A DNA stretch of 64,000 bases from Sulfurimicrobium sp031426915 (GCA_031426915.1 JASJPB010000041.1:43366-107365); one strand, 5' to 3'. Positions 8,407 through 17,496 are shown, counted from the stretch's first letter. Numbers and translations: made by a program. The notes: generated by a model not told the origin, from the letters alone.

Positions 8407-9327
8407 GTGATCGACTCCCAGACACGCAAATGGCTCAGGCTTTACGGCCTTTTCCAGCCCCTCTCCCGGCTGCCGCTTGCGCTTGCCTACCGTGCCGCGG
8501 ACGCCATCGGCCGCCATGATTTTGGACACTTGCATGATGCACGCACCGCCATCGGCAACGGCCTCGATTCCGCCTTCCCCCATCTCGCGGCCGACCCGGC
8601 ATTGCGGAAAGACTGGATACAACGCCATTTCACCATGATGTCACGCGAAATCATGGACACCTTCGTGATGGAAAGGCTTCATCCGGGCAACAGCCAGCAG
8701 CTGGTGCAACTCGATCCGGCATCGCTTGCCCTGATGCAGGAGACCAAGCGCGAGGGCCGCGGCACCATTCTCGTCATGGCCCATTTCGGACGCCTGAACC
8801 AGGTACTCCTGGCCCTGGCGATGGCCGGATTTCCCCTCGGCATGCTGACTATTGCGGTAGACGAACGCAACCCGGAACTCGGCGCTGCGGACAGGAAATA
8901 CCTGGGCCACAAGGTGGATACACTACTCAGGCACATCCGTGGCAGATGGGTCAAGCTGGGGGACAATATGCGCGGCCTCTACGAAGGCTTGCAGGCAGGC
9001 GAAACCATCGTGGTCCTGATGGACGCCTACCATCCGGCCCAGGGCGGCAACAAATTGCAAATTCCCTTTCTTGATGGGATACTCGAAATAAATCAGGGAA
9101 TTGAGCGTATTGCGTCGAAAACCGGGGCCAACCTCATATATGGTGCTGCCAAGGAAAACGGCTGGCGTGTGGAGGCAAAGCTCCGCCCCCTGCCGGACGC
9201 CCCCCCGGCAGCACTGCGCCAGGCAGTCTCCTATCTCGAGCAGGATATTCTGGAATCCCCTTGGGCTTGGTGGCACTGGAACATCCTGGATTACATTTGG
9301 TCTCCGCGAAAAATAGAAACGACATGA
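8407..9327 (+). CDS. LpxL/HtrB-superfamily acyltransferase-like protein with altered HX4D/E motif
   Basis: This protein of 306 residues is related to lipid A late acyltransferases and other lysophospholipid acyltransferases, which move an acyl chain to a glycolipid at the inner membrane. Matching regions are ILVMAHFGRLNQVLL, RGLYEGLQAGETIVVLMDA and the run KTGANLIYGAAKENGW. The expected catalytic H-x4-D/E reads HFGRLN, with Asn where the acidic residue should be. It may act on an unusual substrate or be a non-catalytic homologue. The start is GTG at 8407, 13 bp after wzt. Its end overlaps the epimerase start (ATGA). Its place in a polysaccharide operon suggests glycan or carrier acylation, but this is inference. 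Confidence 0.7.
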   Translation: MIDSQTRKWLRLYGLFQPLSRLPLALAYRAADAIGRHDFGHLHDARTAIGNGLDSAFPHLAADPALRKDWIQRHFTMMSREIMDTFVMERLHPGNSQQLVQLDPASLALMQETKREGRGTILVMAHFGRLNQVLLALAMAGFPLGMLTIAVDERNPELGAADRKYLGHKVDTLLRHIRGRWVKLGDNMRGLYEGLQAGETIVVLMDAYHPAQGGNKLQIPFLDGILEINQGIERIASKTGANLIYGAAKENGWRVEAKLRPLPDAPPAALRQAVSYLEQDILESPWAWWHWNILDYIWSPRKIETT

Positions 9328-10268
9328 TGAAACGATGTGTAGTATTCGGCGCCAATGGCTTCATCGGCAGCCACGTGTGCGAAGCCCTGCTCGATGCGGG
9401 CCACCAGGTGGTCGCTTTCGACATTTCGCGGGATTTCCTGTCCCTTCAGCATCTCGACAACGAGCGGCTGGAAACCTGCACCGGCGATTTTCTCGACCGC
9501 GCCTCAGTGCGCACGGCGCTACACGGCGCCGACTGGGTATTCCACCTGATCAGCACCACCATCCCTTCCACATCCAACAGCAACATGGTTTTCGACGTGC
9601 AAAGCAACGTCGTGGCTTCCATCGAAATGCTGGAGGAATGCGTGGCCAACGGCGTCAAGCGCCTGGTATTCGCCTCGTCGGGCGGCACGGTGTACGGCTT
9701 GCCCGCCACGGACCCGGTGCTGGAAGATGCGGAACTCCACCCCATCGTTTCCTACGGCTGCACCAAACTGATGGTGGAAAATTATTGCCACCTGTTCCAG
9801 CATCAGTTCAACTTGCGCACCGTCAGCCTCAGGCTGGCCAATCCCTATGGCCCCGGCCATCACGGACTGGCGCAGGGCGCCGTCCCGGTTTTCCTGAAAC
9901 GCATGCTGGCAGGTAAGCCCATCACCATCTGGGGCGACGGCAGCGTCACCCGCGATTACGTCTACATCGCGGATGTCGCCCAGGCCTTCGTGAAGGCGGC
10001 GGAATATGACGGAAAGCACAATGTATTCAACATCGGAAGCGGCAAAGGCGTATCGCTGCGGGAACTGCTGATAGAGCTGGAACAGGTCACCGGCAAACAG
10101 GCCGAAGTAATCCACGAGGCGCCCCGCAGTTTCGACGTCCCCCGCATCGTGCTGGACATTTCCCGCGCCCGCCGCGAACTCGCGTGGGATGCCTCCACGC
10201 CGTTGCAGGAAGGCATCCGGCGCACCTGGGAGCAGTTGTCGCAAATGGAGGAACGGCGCCATGGCTGA
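9324..10268 (+). CDS. NAD-dependent sugar epimerase/dehydratase (extended SDR)
   Basis: This extended short-chain dehydrogenase has 314 residues from the ATG at 9324. It carries the GANGFIGSHV dinucleotide site, the catalytic SYGCTK (Y-x3-K) and a Ser/Thr region at FASSGGTVYG. It resembles UDP-glucose 4-epimerase-type enzymes that make sugar nucleotides, but the exact substrate cannot be told. The start overlaps the preceding stop by 4 bp, with a second ATG one codon later. Its 3' end overlaps the methyltransferase by 8 bp. It should supply a donor for the neighbouring transferases. Confidence 0.85.
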   Translation: MMKRCVVFGANGFIGSHVCEALLDAGHQVVAFDISRDFLSLQHLDNERLETCTGDFLDRASVRTALHGADWVFHLISTTIPSTSNSNMVFDVQSNVVASIEMLEECVANGVKRLVFASSGGTVYGLPATDPVLEDAELHPIVSYGCTKLMVENYCHLFQHQFNLRTVSLRLANPYGPGHHGLAQGAVPVFLKRMLAGKPITIWGDGSVTRDYVYIADVAQAFVKAAEYDGKHNVFNIGSGKGVSLRELLIELEQVTGKQAEVIHEAPRSFDVPRIVLDISRARRELAWDASTPLQEGIRRTWEQLSQMEERRHG

Positions 10269-11268
10269 ACACTGGGAAAAATACAGCTACAGCGTCGACA
10301 TGGAGAGCGAAACCACCGCCACCAAGGTGCTGCGCCTGATCGGCCAAAACAAGCGCGTGCTGGAACTGGGTAGCGCGGTAGGTTCCATGACACGGCTCAT
10401 GAAGGAAAACAACGATTGCACCGTCGTCGCCATGGAGCTTGACCCGAGCATGGCGCAAATGGCCGAGCCGTATTGCGAGCGCATGGTGGTGGGCAACGTG
10501 GAGAGCATGGATCTCGACGCGGCCTTCGGCGAGGACCGCTTCGACGTCATCGTCGCCGCGGACATACTGGAGCACCTCTACGACCCCTGGGCCTGCCTGA
10601 GAAAAATCCGCAAATTTCTCAAGCCCGAAGGCTACCTGGTACTGTCCGTGCCCAACGTCGCCCACAATGCCCTGCTTGCCCAGTTATTGCGCGGCCGCTT
10701 CCCCTACCAGGAAAAAGGCCTGCTGGATCGTACCCACCTACGTTTCTTTACCCGCCACAACCTGGAAGAGATGCTGCTTTCTTCGGGATATCTGCCGTGC
10801 AGGTGGGAGCGCAACACCGTAGCGGAAAATGCCACCGAATTCGGCTTCGAGTGGGAAAACACACCGCCCCGCCTACGGGAAAGTCTTGCCGACAACCCCG
10901 ATGGGCAAACCTACCAGTTCATCGTGCAAGCCTATCCCAGCACTGAAACCGGCTGGGTGGAAAAAAACCGCGACGACATCAGGCAGGAACAAATGGCACG
11001 ACAGAAGGTGGAAGCGGAACTGGCACGGGTCAGGTCCGACCTCGCCGAATTTCAGAAAGCGTTTGATGAGACCAGCAAGGCATTCAACGAAGCCCGCCTG
11101 CTGCTGGAGCAAAAGCAGAAAACCGTCGACGAACTGATGGAATACCACAAGGCATTTCAGGAAGCGCGCGAAATGCTGGAATCCATCCAGCGCAGCCCTT
11201 TTGCTTATGCCATCAATCGTGTGCGCTCCGCAATCGGACGAACACTGAAGCGATGGCTGGCGCCGTAA
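10261..11268 (+). CDS. SAM methyltransferase with C-terminal coiled coil and basic amphipathic tail
   Basis: This protein has 335 residues. A class I SAM methyltransferase domain fills residues 1-230: motif I is VLELGSAVGSMT, followed by VIVAADILEHLYDPW and YLVLSVPNVAHNALL. From about residue 235 to 310 runs a charged heptad-rich coiled coil (RQKVEAELARVRSDLAEFQK onward). It ends in a basic amphipathic segment, YAINRVRSAIGRTLKRWLAP. This layout recalls WbdD, which methylates the end of O9a chains, measures length with its coiled coil and binds the membrane by a C-terminal helix. Here the neighbouring Wzt has the matching end-binding domain. The role as chain terminator is inference, and no kinase domain is present. 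Confidence 0.8.
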   Translation: MAEHWEKYSYSVDMESETTATKVLRLIGQNKRVLELGSAVGSMTRLMKENNDCTVVAMELDPSMAQMAEPYCERMVVGNVESMDLDAAFGEDRFDVIVAADILEHLYDPWACLRKIRKFLKPEGYLVLSVPNVAHNALLAQLLRGRFPYQEKGLLDRTHLRFFTRHNLEEMLLSSGYLPCRWERNTVAENATEFGFEWENTPPRLRESLADNPDGQTYQFIVQAYPSTETGWVEKNRDDIRQEQMARQKVEAELARVRSDLAEFQKAFDETSKAFNEARLLLEQKQKTVDELMEYHKAFQEAREMLESIQRSPFAYAINRVRSAIGRTLKRWLAP

Positions 11269-11336
11269 ATAGCAAATCCCTCCCCAATTCCTGTAAAATT
11301 CGGGCATTCATTCAAAAAATCCAAGGTGGACTCAAC

Positions 11337-12335
11337 GTGTTTAATGGAAAATCTGTTTTTATAACGGGCGGAACCGGCTCTTTTGGCAAGCATTTCATCA
11401 AGATGCTGTTCAAGCAATACACCCCGAAGCGGGTCATCGTGTTCTCCCGCGACGAACTCAAGCAGTTCGAGATGCAACAGCATTTCAACGACCCCGCAAT
11501 GCGCTATTTCATCGGCGACGTGCGTGACGGCGATCGCCTGCGCCAAGCCATGCGCGGGGTCGACTACGTGATACACGCCGCCGCGCTGAAACAGGTTCCG
11601 GCGGCCGAATACAACCCCATGGAATGCATCAAGACCAACATCCACGGCGCCGAAAACGTCATCAGCGCAGCCATCGAAAACGAAGTGGAAAAAGTCATCG
11701 CCCTGTCCACCGACAAGGCGGCCAACCCCATCAATCTTTACGGTGCCACCAAGCTCGCATCGGACAAGATGTTCGTCGCCGCCAACAACATCGCTGGCGG
11801 ACGCCGCACCAAGTTTGCCGTGGTGCGTTACGGCAACGTGGTCGGTTCGCGCGGCTCGGTCGTGCCCCTGTTCAAGAAACTGGTCGCTGACGGTGCAAAG
11901 GAACTCCCGATTACCGACCCCCGCATGACTCGCTTCTGGATCACCCTGGACCAGGGCATCGATTTCGTCGTCAAGGGCCTGGAACGCATGCATGGCGGGG
12001 AAATTTTCGTCCCCAAGATTCCTTCCGCCCATGTCACCGACCTCGCCACGGCTCTGGCACCCGACCTGCCGATCAAGATCATCGGCATTCGTCCGGGCGA
12101 GAAACTGCACGAAATCATGTGCCCCGCCGACGACTGCCACCTGACGCTGGAATTCGAAAATCACTACGTGATCAGGCCCTCCATCACCTTCTTTTCCCAG
12201 CCGGACTACACCCTCAATGCCCTCGGGGAACAAGGCGTCCCGGTTGCGGAAGGTTTCGATTACAGCTCCGGCACCAACCCCCATTTCCTGAACGTGGAAG
12301 AACTCCGCGAACTGGACGCCACAGCCGAAGCATGA
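11337..12335 (+). CDS. pseB: UDP-N-acetylglucosamine 4,6-dehydratase (inverting)
   Basis: PseB starts pseudaminic acid synthesis by converting UDP-GlcNAc to UDP-2-acetamido-2,6-dideoxy-beta-L-arabino-hexos-4-ulose. The protein has 332 residues from GTG at 11337, supported by AAGGTGG at 11323-11329 and the family start FNGKSVFITGGTGSFG. The signature catalytic pieces are LSTDKAANP (Asp-Lys) and LYGATK (Y-x3-K). An upstream ATG would add a tail not seen in the family. There are 68 bp after the methyltransferase gene, with an AT-rich TAAAAT that could be a weak -10. The 3' end overlaps pseC by 4 bp. Confidence 0.95.
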   Translation: MFNGKSVFITGGTGSFGKHFIKMLFKQYTPKRVIVFSRDELKQFEMQQHFNDPAMRYFIGDVRDGDRLRQAMRGVDYVIHAAALKQVPAAEYNPMECIKTNIHGAENVISAAIENEVEKVIALSTDKAANPINLYGATKLASDKMFVAANNIAGGRRTKFAVVRYGNVVGSRGSVVPLFKKLVADGAKELPITDPRMTRFWITLDQGIDFVVKGLERMHGGEIFVPKIPSAHVTDLATALAPDLPIKIIGIRPGEKLHEIMCPADDCHLTLEFENHYVIRPSITFFSQPDYTLNALGEQGVPVAEGFDYSSGTNPHFLNVEELRELDATAEA

Positions 12336-13489
12336 TTCCGTACGGCAGGCAGGACATCAGCGCTGCCGACATTGCGGCGGTAAGCGAGGTGCTACGCTCG
12401 GACTGGTTGACCCAGGGTCCGGCCATCGAGCGTTTCGAGCAGGAAGTTGCCGCCTACTGCGGCGCCCGTTACGCGGTCGCGGTAAGCAACGCCACCGCCG
12501 CGCTGCATATCGCCTGCCTTGCCGCCGGCCTGAAAGCGGGCGAAATCCTGTGGACCTCGCCCAACACTTTCGTGGCCTCGGCGAATTGCGGGCGTTATTG
12601 CGGTGCGGCAGTGGATTTCGTGGACATCGACCCGCACACCTACAACATGGGCCTCACCGCGCTGCGGGAGAAACTGGCCCATGCCGAAAGTGTAGGGAAG
12701 CTGCCCAAGGTACTGGTCCCGGTGCACTTCGCCGGCCAGTCCTGCGCCATGGCCGAGATTCACGAACTGGCCGAACGCTACGGCTTCACGGTCATCGAGG
12801 ACGCCTCCCACGCCATCGGCGGACGTTACCGGGACACTCCGGTCGGCGCATGCGCCCACTCGGACATGGCCGTGTTCAGCTTCCACCCGGTCAAGATCAT
12901 CACCACCGGGGAAGGTGGCATGGTGCTGACCAACCGCGAAGACCTGTACCAGCATCTCAAACGCCTGCGTTCCCACGGCATCACGCGCGAGCCCGGCGAG
13001 ATGCAGGGCGAATCCCACGGCCCGTGGTATTACCAGCAAATCGAGCTGGGTTTCAATTACCGCATGACAGACATCCAGGCCGCCCTGGGCGCCAGCCAGC
13101 TCACCCGTCTGGACCAGTTCATACAACGCCGTCACCAGCTTGCGGAAAACTACCGGGCACTGCTGCACGAGCTGCCGCTGACGCTTCCGCACCAGGATCG
13201 TGACAGCCATTCCGCTTTCCACCTCTACGTCGTGCGCCTCCAGCTCGACAAGATCCGGAAAACCCACCGCCAGGTGTTCGAAGCGCTCAGGGATGCCGGA
13301 ATCGGCGTCAATGTGCACTACATCCCGGTCCACACCCAACCCTACTACCTGGACCAGGGTTTCGCGTGGGGAGACTTTCCGCTGGCCGAGCAATACTACC
13401 GCGAGGCCATCAGCCTGCCGATGTACTCCGGGCTGACGGAACAGGATCAGAAGCAGGTAGCAGATAGCCTGAAGGAAATTTTGCGGTGA
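12332..13489 (+). CDS. pseC: UDP-4-amino-4,6-dideoxy-N-acetyl-beta-L-altrosamine transaminase
   Basis: PseC is the PLP aminotransferase of the second step, which aminates C4 of the PseB product. It has 385 residues and starts at ATG 12332 (MIPYGRQDISAADI), overlapping the pseB stop. The internal aldimine lysine is in FSFHPVKIITTGEGG, and IEDASHAIGG binds the cofactor. DegT/DnrJ family length and order are normal. The downstream SpsF-like gene overlaps by 4 bp. The pair pseB-pseC is diagnostic of this pathway. Confidence 0.95.
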   Translation: MIPYGRQDISAADIAAVSEVLRSDWLTQGPAIERFEQEVAAYCGARYAVAVSNATAALHIACLAAGLKAGEILWTSPNTFVASANCGRYCGAAVDFVDIDPHTYNMGLTALREKLAHAESVGKLPKVLVPVHFAGQSCAMAEIHELAERYGFTVIEDASHAIGGRYRDTPVGACAHSDMAVFSFHPVKIITTGEGGMVLTNREDLYQHLKRLRSHGITREPGEMQGESHGPWYYQQIELGFNYRMTDIQAALGASQLTRLDQFIQRRHQLAENYRALLHELPLTLPHQDRDSHSAFHLYVVRLQLDKIRKTHRQVFEALRDAGIGVNVHYIPVHTQPYYLDQGFAWGDFPLAEQYYREAISLPMYSGLTEQDQKQVADSLKEILR

Positions 13490-14223
13490 AAACCGTCATC
13501 ATCGTCCAGGCTCGCATGACCTCGACCCGCCTGCCCGGAAAGATTCTCAAACAGGTGTTGGGCAAGCCGCTGCTCGAATACCAGCTGGAACGCCTGCGCC
13601 GGGTACGGCTGGCGGACCAGATCGTGATTGCCACCACCGGCAACGACAGCGATCAGCCCATCGTCGACTTTTGCGCACAACATGGAATTTCCTGCTTCCG
13701 CGGCTCCGAAAACGACGTCCTGGCGCGCTACCACGGCGCGGCCACGCACTTTGAGGCGGATACCGTGGTCCGCATCACCTCCGATTGCCCCCTCATCGAT
13801 CCCGCAGTCGTGGAACAGGTGATCCGCTGCTACCTGGATCGTCGCACCGAGCTGGATTATGTCTCCAACTGCCTTGAGCGCACCTGGCCGCGTGGCATGG
13901 ACACGGAAGTCTTTTCCTACCGCGCCCTCCATGAAGCCTTCTCGGAAGCGCTCGAACAAGCGGAGCGCGAACACGTCACACCCTTTATCTACCGCCAGCC
14001 TCAACGCTACCGCCTGGCAAACGTGGCCGCGACGGAAAATCTGGCGCAACACCGCTGGACCGTGGATACGCCTGAGGATTTCGAACTGGTGAGCAAGCTC
14101 CTCACGGCGCTGTACCCGGCCAAGCCAGACTTCTCGCTGGCGGACATCCTGGACCTGCTGGAAAAACACCCCGCCTGGGCTGCCATCAACGCCCATGTGG
14201 AACAGAAAAAACTCGGACAATAA
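13486..14223 (+). CDS. pseF: SpsF-like cytidylyltransferase (likely CMP-pseudaminate synthase)
   Basis: This 245-residue nucleotidyltransferase-fold protein is of the SpsF type. VIIVQARMTSTRLPGKILK is the phosphate-binding start, and VVRITSDCPLIDP gives the metal-binding region. In Pse clusters this position is filled by the enzyme that activates pseudaminic acid with CTP. SpsF-type proteins are not the same subgroup as Campylobacter PseF, so the CMP-Pse role is inferred from context. It overlaps pseC and is followed 13 bp later by the methylase. A paralogue lies at 18125, so each may serve a different sugar. Confidence 0.78.
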   Translation: MKTVIIVQARMTSTRLPGKILKQVLGKPLLEYQLERLRRVRLADQIVIATTGNDSDQPIVDFCAQHGISCFRGSENDVLARYHGAATHFEADTVVRITSDCPLIDPAVVEQVIRCYLDRRTELDYVSNCLERTWPRGMDTEVFSYRALHEAFSEALEQAEREHVTPFIYRQPQRYRLANVAATENLAQHRWTVDTPEDFELVSKLLTALYPAKPDFSLADILDLLEKHPAWAAINAHVEQKKLGQ

Positions 14224-14236
14224 GCAAGGGCAAAAC

Positions 14237-14866
14237 ATGAACGAACAGTACAAGACCGCGCAGGAAGCCTTCTGGGCCGGCGAATTCGGTGACGCTTACG
14301 CTGACCGCAACCAGGGCGAGCACTGGATTGCCGCCAATCTGGCTTTCTTTTCCAAGGTCCTCAGCCGCACCAGCGACATTGGCTCGATCATCGAATTCGG
14401 CGCCAACATCGGACTCAACCTGATGGCGCTGAAGCAGCTTCTGCCGAACGCCGAACTGTCCGCCATCGAAATCAACCAGAAAGCCGTCGATGCCTTGGGC
14501 CGACTGGGATTCGTCAAGGTTTACCCGCACTCCATCCTCGATTTCACGCCCGACCAGCCGCGCGACCTTGCGCTCATCAAGGGGGTGCTGATCCACATCA
14601 ATCCGGACATGCTGCCCCAGGTGTACGACCGGCTTTACCAGAGCAGCGCCCGTTACATCTGCATCGCCGAATACTATAATCCCTCGCCGGTAAACATCCC
14701 CTACCGCGGCGAAAGCGACAAGCTGTTCAAGCGCGATTTCGCGGGTGAAATGCTCGATCGCTTCAGCGATCTGCGCCTGGTGGACTATGGTTTCAGCTAC
14801 CACCGCGACAACAACTTCCCGCAGGACGACCTGACCTGGTTCCTGCTGGAAAAAACCCGCGCATGA
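14237..14866 (+). CDS. Pseudaminic acid biosynthesis-associated methylase
   Basis: This is a SAM-dependent methyltransferase of 209 residues, matching the methylase family that travels with pse genes (EAFWAGEFGDAYADRN at the N-terminus is characteristic). The SAM site is IIEFGANIGLNLMAL, followed by ELSAIEINQKAV. It probably methylates a Pse intermediate or the finished sugar, but no substrate has been fixed for the family as far as I know. The ATG at 14237 follows AAGGGCAAAAC. The 3' end overlaps pseG by 4 bp. An in-frame upstream start inside the previous gene was rejected. Confidence 0.85.
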   Translation: MNEQYKTAQEAFWAGEFGDAYADRNQGEHWIAANLAFFSKVLSRTSDIGSIIEFGANIGLNLMALKQLLPNAELSAIEINQKAVDALGRLGFVKVYPHSILDFTPDQPRDLALIKGVLIHINPDMLPQVYDRLYQSSARYICIAEYYNPSPVNIPYRGESDKLFKRDFAGEMLDRFSDLRLVDYGFSYHRDNNFPQDDLTWFLLEKTRA

Positions 14867-15924
14867 AAATCTTCATCCGTGCCGATGCCTCCGTGGCTAT
14901 CGGCACGGGTCACGTCATGCGTTGCCTGACGCTGGCGCAAGCCTTGCGTGAAGCGGGGGCATCGGTCAGCTTCATCTGCAGGGAACTGCCGGGCAACCTC
15001 AACGCTTACATTGAACAGCAAGGTTTCCGTGTTTGTTCCATCGCCCACGACGCAAGTGCAGGCTGGGAAGAGGATGCCCGCCAGACGCTGACGGCGATTA
15101 CCGATAGCGGAGCGCATCCGGACTGGGTGATCACCGACCACTACGGACTCGACGCCCGCTGGGAATCCGCGCTACGTCCCTTGGCCGGCCACATCATGGC
15201 CATCGACGATCTCGCCGACCGCCCGCACGACTGCGACCTGCTGCTCGACCAGAACACCCACGCGGGCCAGGAGACAGCCTATGCCAGGCTGATCCCACCT
15301 CACGCCAGCCAGTTGCTGGGTCCGCACTACGCGCTATTGCGCCGCGAGTTCGCGCAAGCGCGTGCCGCACTCTCGCCCCGCGACGCTTCGCTGAAGCGCA
15401 TTCTGGTATTTTTCGGCGGCAGCGACCCGAGCAACGAAACCGAAAAAGCACTTGATGCACTGTCCACTCCGGATTTTGCCGGAATCGCGCTGGACGTCGT
15501 GGTGGGCGCATCCAATCCATGCCGGGACAGGATCAGGGAGCTATGCGCCGCACGTCCCGACACGACTTACCATTGCCAGGTTTCCAACATGGCGCAGCTG
15601 ATGGCATGTGCAGATTTGTCCATAGGCGCGGGGGGCAGCACGACCTGGGAACGCATGGCACTGGGTTTGCCCACGCTGGTCATCAGCGTCGCGTCCAACC
15701 AGGAACAAATCGCCCAACACCTTGCGACACAGGGCGCCCAACGCTATCTCGGCAGCGCCCGGGACATCGGGGCGGAACATATCCGGGAAGCGCTGCTGCA
15801 ACTATCACAAGCGCCCCGTGAACGCGTCGCCATGTCGGACATCGCCATGGCCCTGGTGGACGGGCTCGGCGCGTCACGAGTCGCTACAGTCATGGCAGTG
15901 CAATGGCCCGGGTCGAGCCAGTGA
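14863..15924 (+). CDS. pseG: UDP-2,4-diacetamido-2,4,6-trideoxy-beta-L-altropyranose hydrolase
   Basis: PseG removes UDP from the diacetamido-trideoxy-altropyranose nucleotide to give the free sugar used by PseI. It is a 353-residue GT-B-fold hydrolase with the N-terminal GTGHVMRCLTLAQAL (catalytic His) and the C-terminal UDP-binding GAGGSTTWERMALGLP. Length and ends fit the family. Both ends overlap neighbours by 4 bp (methylase ATGA upstream, GNAT GTGA downstream), so the pathway is translated as one coupled set. Confidence 0.94.
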   Translation: MKIFIRADASVAIGTGHVMRCLTLAQALREAGASVSFICRELPGNLNAYIEQQGFRVCSIAHDASAGWEEDARQTLTAITDSGAHPDWVITDHYGLDARWESALRPLAGHIMAIDDLADRPHDCDLLLDQNTHAGQETAYARLIPPHASQLLGPHYALLRREFAQARAALSPRDASLKRILVFFGGSDPSNETEKALDALSTPDFAGIALDVVVGASNPCRDRIRELCAARPDTTYHCQVSNMAQLMACADLSIGAGGSTTWERMALGLPTLVISVASNQEQIAQHLATQGAQRYLGSARDIGAEHIREALLQLSQAPRERVAMSDIAMALVDGLGASRVATVMAVQWPGSSQ

Positions 15925-16400
15925 ACAGGATAGAGCTGAGACGCGCCACGGCAAATGACGAGCGCAAGCTGTTCGAATGGCGCAACGCGCCCGAAACACG
16001 CCGTTATGCATTCGATTCCAATCCCATTGCCTGGGAAGACCATGTGCGCTGGTTTCGCGCCTCGCTTGAGCGCGCCGAGCGGTATCTGCTGATCGGCGAA
16101 ATGGATGGGGAAGCGCTTGGTGTCCTGAGATATGACCTGGACGGCGACTGCGCCGAAATATCCATTTATCTCGTGCCCGGCCAGAGCGGGCGCGGGCTGG
16201 GAACTGCCTTGTTGCGGGAAGGCAGCGCCTGGATAAAACTGAACCTGCCACAAGCAAGCCGAATCCGCGCCAAGATCCTGCCCGAGAACATCCCTTCGCA
16301 AAAGGCTTTTGCCAAAGCCGGCTATGTGGAATCGGGCGGCATCTTCGAATACCATATTGTCCCCGGCGGGAATATTGACGACAACAGGATGAAAAAGTGA
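15921..16400 (+). CDS. pseH: GNAT acetyltransferase (UDP-4-amino-sugar N-acetyltransferase)
   Basis: PseH acetylates the C4 amine made by PseC using acetyl-CoA. It has 159 residues from GTG 15921, chosen because GTGA overlaps the pseG stop and the family begins with RIELRRATANDERKL. An ATG at 15903 would add six residues. The acetyl-CoA loop is VPGQSGRGLGTALLREG. NIPSQKAFAKAGYVE is the usual GNAT end. Order G-H-I is as in other pse loci, and the 3' end overlaps pseI. Confidence 0.9.
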   Translation: MNRIELRRATANDERKLFEWRNAPETRRYAFDSNPIAWEDHVRWFRASLERAERYLLIGEMDGEALGVLRYDLDGDCAEISIYLVPGQSGRGLGTALLREGSAWIKLNLPQASRIRAKILPENIPSQKAFAKAGYVESGGIFEYHIVPGGNIDDNRMKK

Positions 16401-17449
16401 AGGAATTCGACATCGCTGGCCGAAAGATCGGCCCAAATCAGCAACCATTCGTCATCGCCGAAATGTCCGGCAACCACAACCAGTCCCTGGATCGTGCGCT
16501 CGCCATAGTGGACGCGGCCGCGAAGGCAGGCGCCCATGCCCTGAAAATCCAGACCTACACCGCCGACACCATGACCCTGGACCTGAGCGAGGGAGAGTTT
16601 TTCATCGGCGACAGCGGCAGCCTGTGGCAAGGAAAATCCCTCTACAAGCTTTACCAGGAAGCCTACACCCCCTGGGAATGGCACCAGCCCATCTTCGAAC
16701 GCTGCCGGGAACAGGGCATGATCGGCTTCAGCACCCCGTTCGATGAAACCGCGGTGGACTTCCTGGAATCGCTGGAGGTGCCCTGCTACAAGATCGCCTC
16801 CTTCGAGAATACCGATCTGCCGCTGATCCGCAAGGTGGCCGCAACCGGCAAGCCGATGATCGTCTCCACCGGCATGGCCACCGTGGCGGAACTGGATGAA
16901 ACGGTGCGCACCATCCGCGCGGCGGGTTGCGAAAATTTCGTGCTGCTCAAATGCACCAGCACCTACCCCTCCACCCCGGAAAACACCAACCTGCGCACCA
17001 TCCCCCACATGCGCGAGCTGTTCAGGTGCCAGACCGGCCTCTCCGACCACACCATGGGGGTCGGCGCAGCAGTTGCCAGCGTGGTGCTGGGCGCCACCGT
17101 GATCGAAAAGCATTTCACGTTGCGCCGCGCCGACGGCGGCGTGGATTCGTCATTCTCGCTGGAACCGGAGGAAATGCATTCCCTGGTGCTCGAAACCGAG
17201 CGCGCCTGGCAATCCCTGGGCGCAGTAAGCTACGGTCCCTCCGCTGCGGAAAAGCCCTCGCTGCAATACCGCCGCTCGCTCTATGTGACCCAGGACATCA
17301 AGGCGGGCGAAGCCTTCACCCGCGACAATGTGCGCGCCATCCGTCCCGGCCTGGGGCTGCCCACGAAACACCTGGAAACTTTCATGGGACGGAAAGCCAG
17401 CCGCGACGTCCGGAGGGGAACGCCTCTGAAGTGGGACTTGCTGGCATAA
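16397..17449 (+). CDS. pseI: Pseudaminic acid synthase
   Basis: PseI condenses the 6-deoxy-diacetamido-altrose with phosphoenolpyruvate to form pseudaminic acid, a nine-carbon sugar. It has 350 residues with an N-terminal NeuB-type TIM barrel (EMSGNHNQSLDRAL, AGAHALKIQTYTADTM, LSDHTMGVG). A C-terminal SAF domain follows from about residue 290 (LYVTQDIKAGEAFTRDNVRA). This completes a PseB-C-H-G-I set. Its last codons also hold the probable promoter of the toxin-antitoxin pair. It is transcribed with pseH by overlap. Confidence 0.95.
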   Translation: MKEFDIAGRKIGPNQQPFVIAEMSGNHNQSLDRALAIVDAAAKAGAHALKIQTYTADTMTLDLSEGEFFIGDSGSLWQGKSLYKLYQEAYTPWEWHQPIFERCREQGMIGFSTPFDETAVDFLESLEVPCYKIASFENTDLPLIRKVAATGKPMIVSTGMATVAELDETVRTIRAAGCENFVLLKCTSTYPSTPENTNLRTIPHMRELFRCQTGLSDHTMGVGAAVASVVLGATVIEKHFTLRRADGGVDSSFSLEPEEMHSLVLETERAWQSLGAVSYGPSAAEKPSLQYRRSLYVTQDIKAGEAFTRDNVRAIRPGLGLPTKHLETFMGRKASRDVRRGTPLKWDLLA

Positions 17450-17480
17450 CACACGAATGGTAGACTAACCATGGTTAGTC
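17438..17480 (+). promoter_or_regulatory. Probable promoter and palindromic operator of the toxin-antitoxin pair
   Basis: GACTAACCATGGTTAGTC at 17463-17480 is a perfect 18-bp palindrome, 16 bp before the antitoxin ATG. A weak promoter fits around it: TTGCTG (17438-17443), a 17-bp spacer, then TAGACT (17461-17466). The palindrome therefore overlaps the -10. Phd-type antitoxins bind such sites to repress their own operon, so autoregulation is the natural reading. Binding itself is inferred. Confidence 0.65.
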
Positions 17481-17496
17481 CACATCAGGCACACTC

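Noticed and set aside
11281..11336. Separate promoter for the pse genes
   Set aside because: Only a weak TAAAAT is present with no matching -35. Read-through from the upstream operon is at least as likely.
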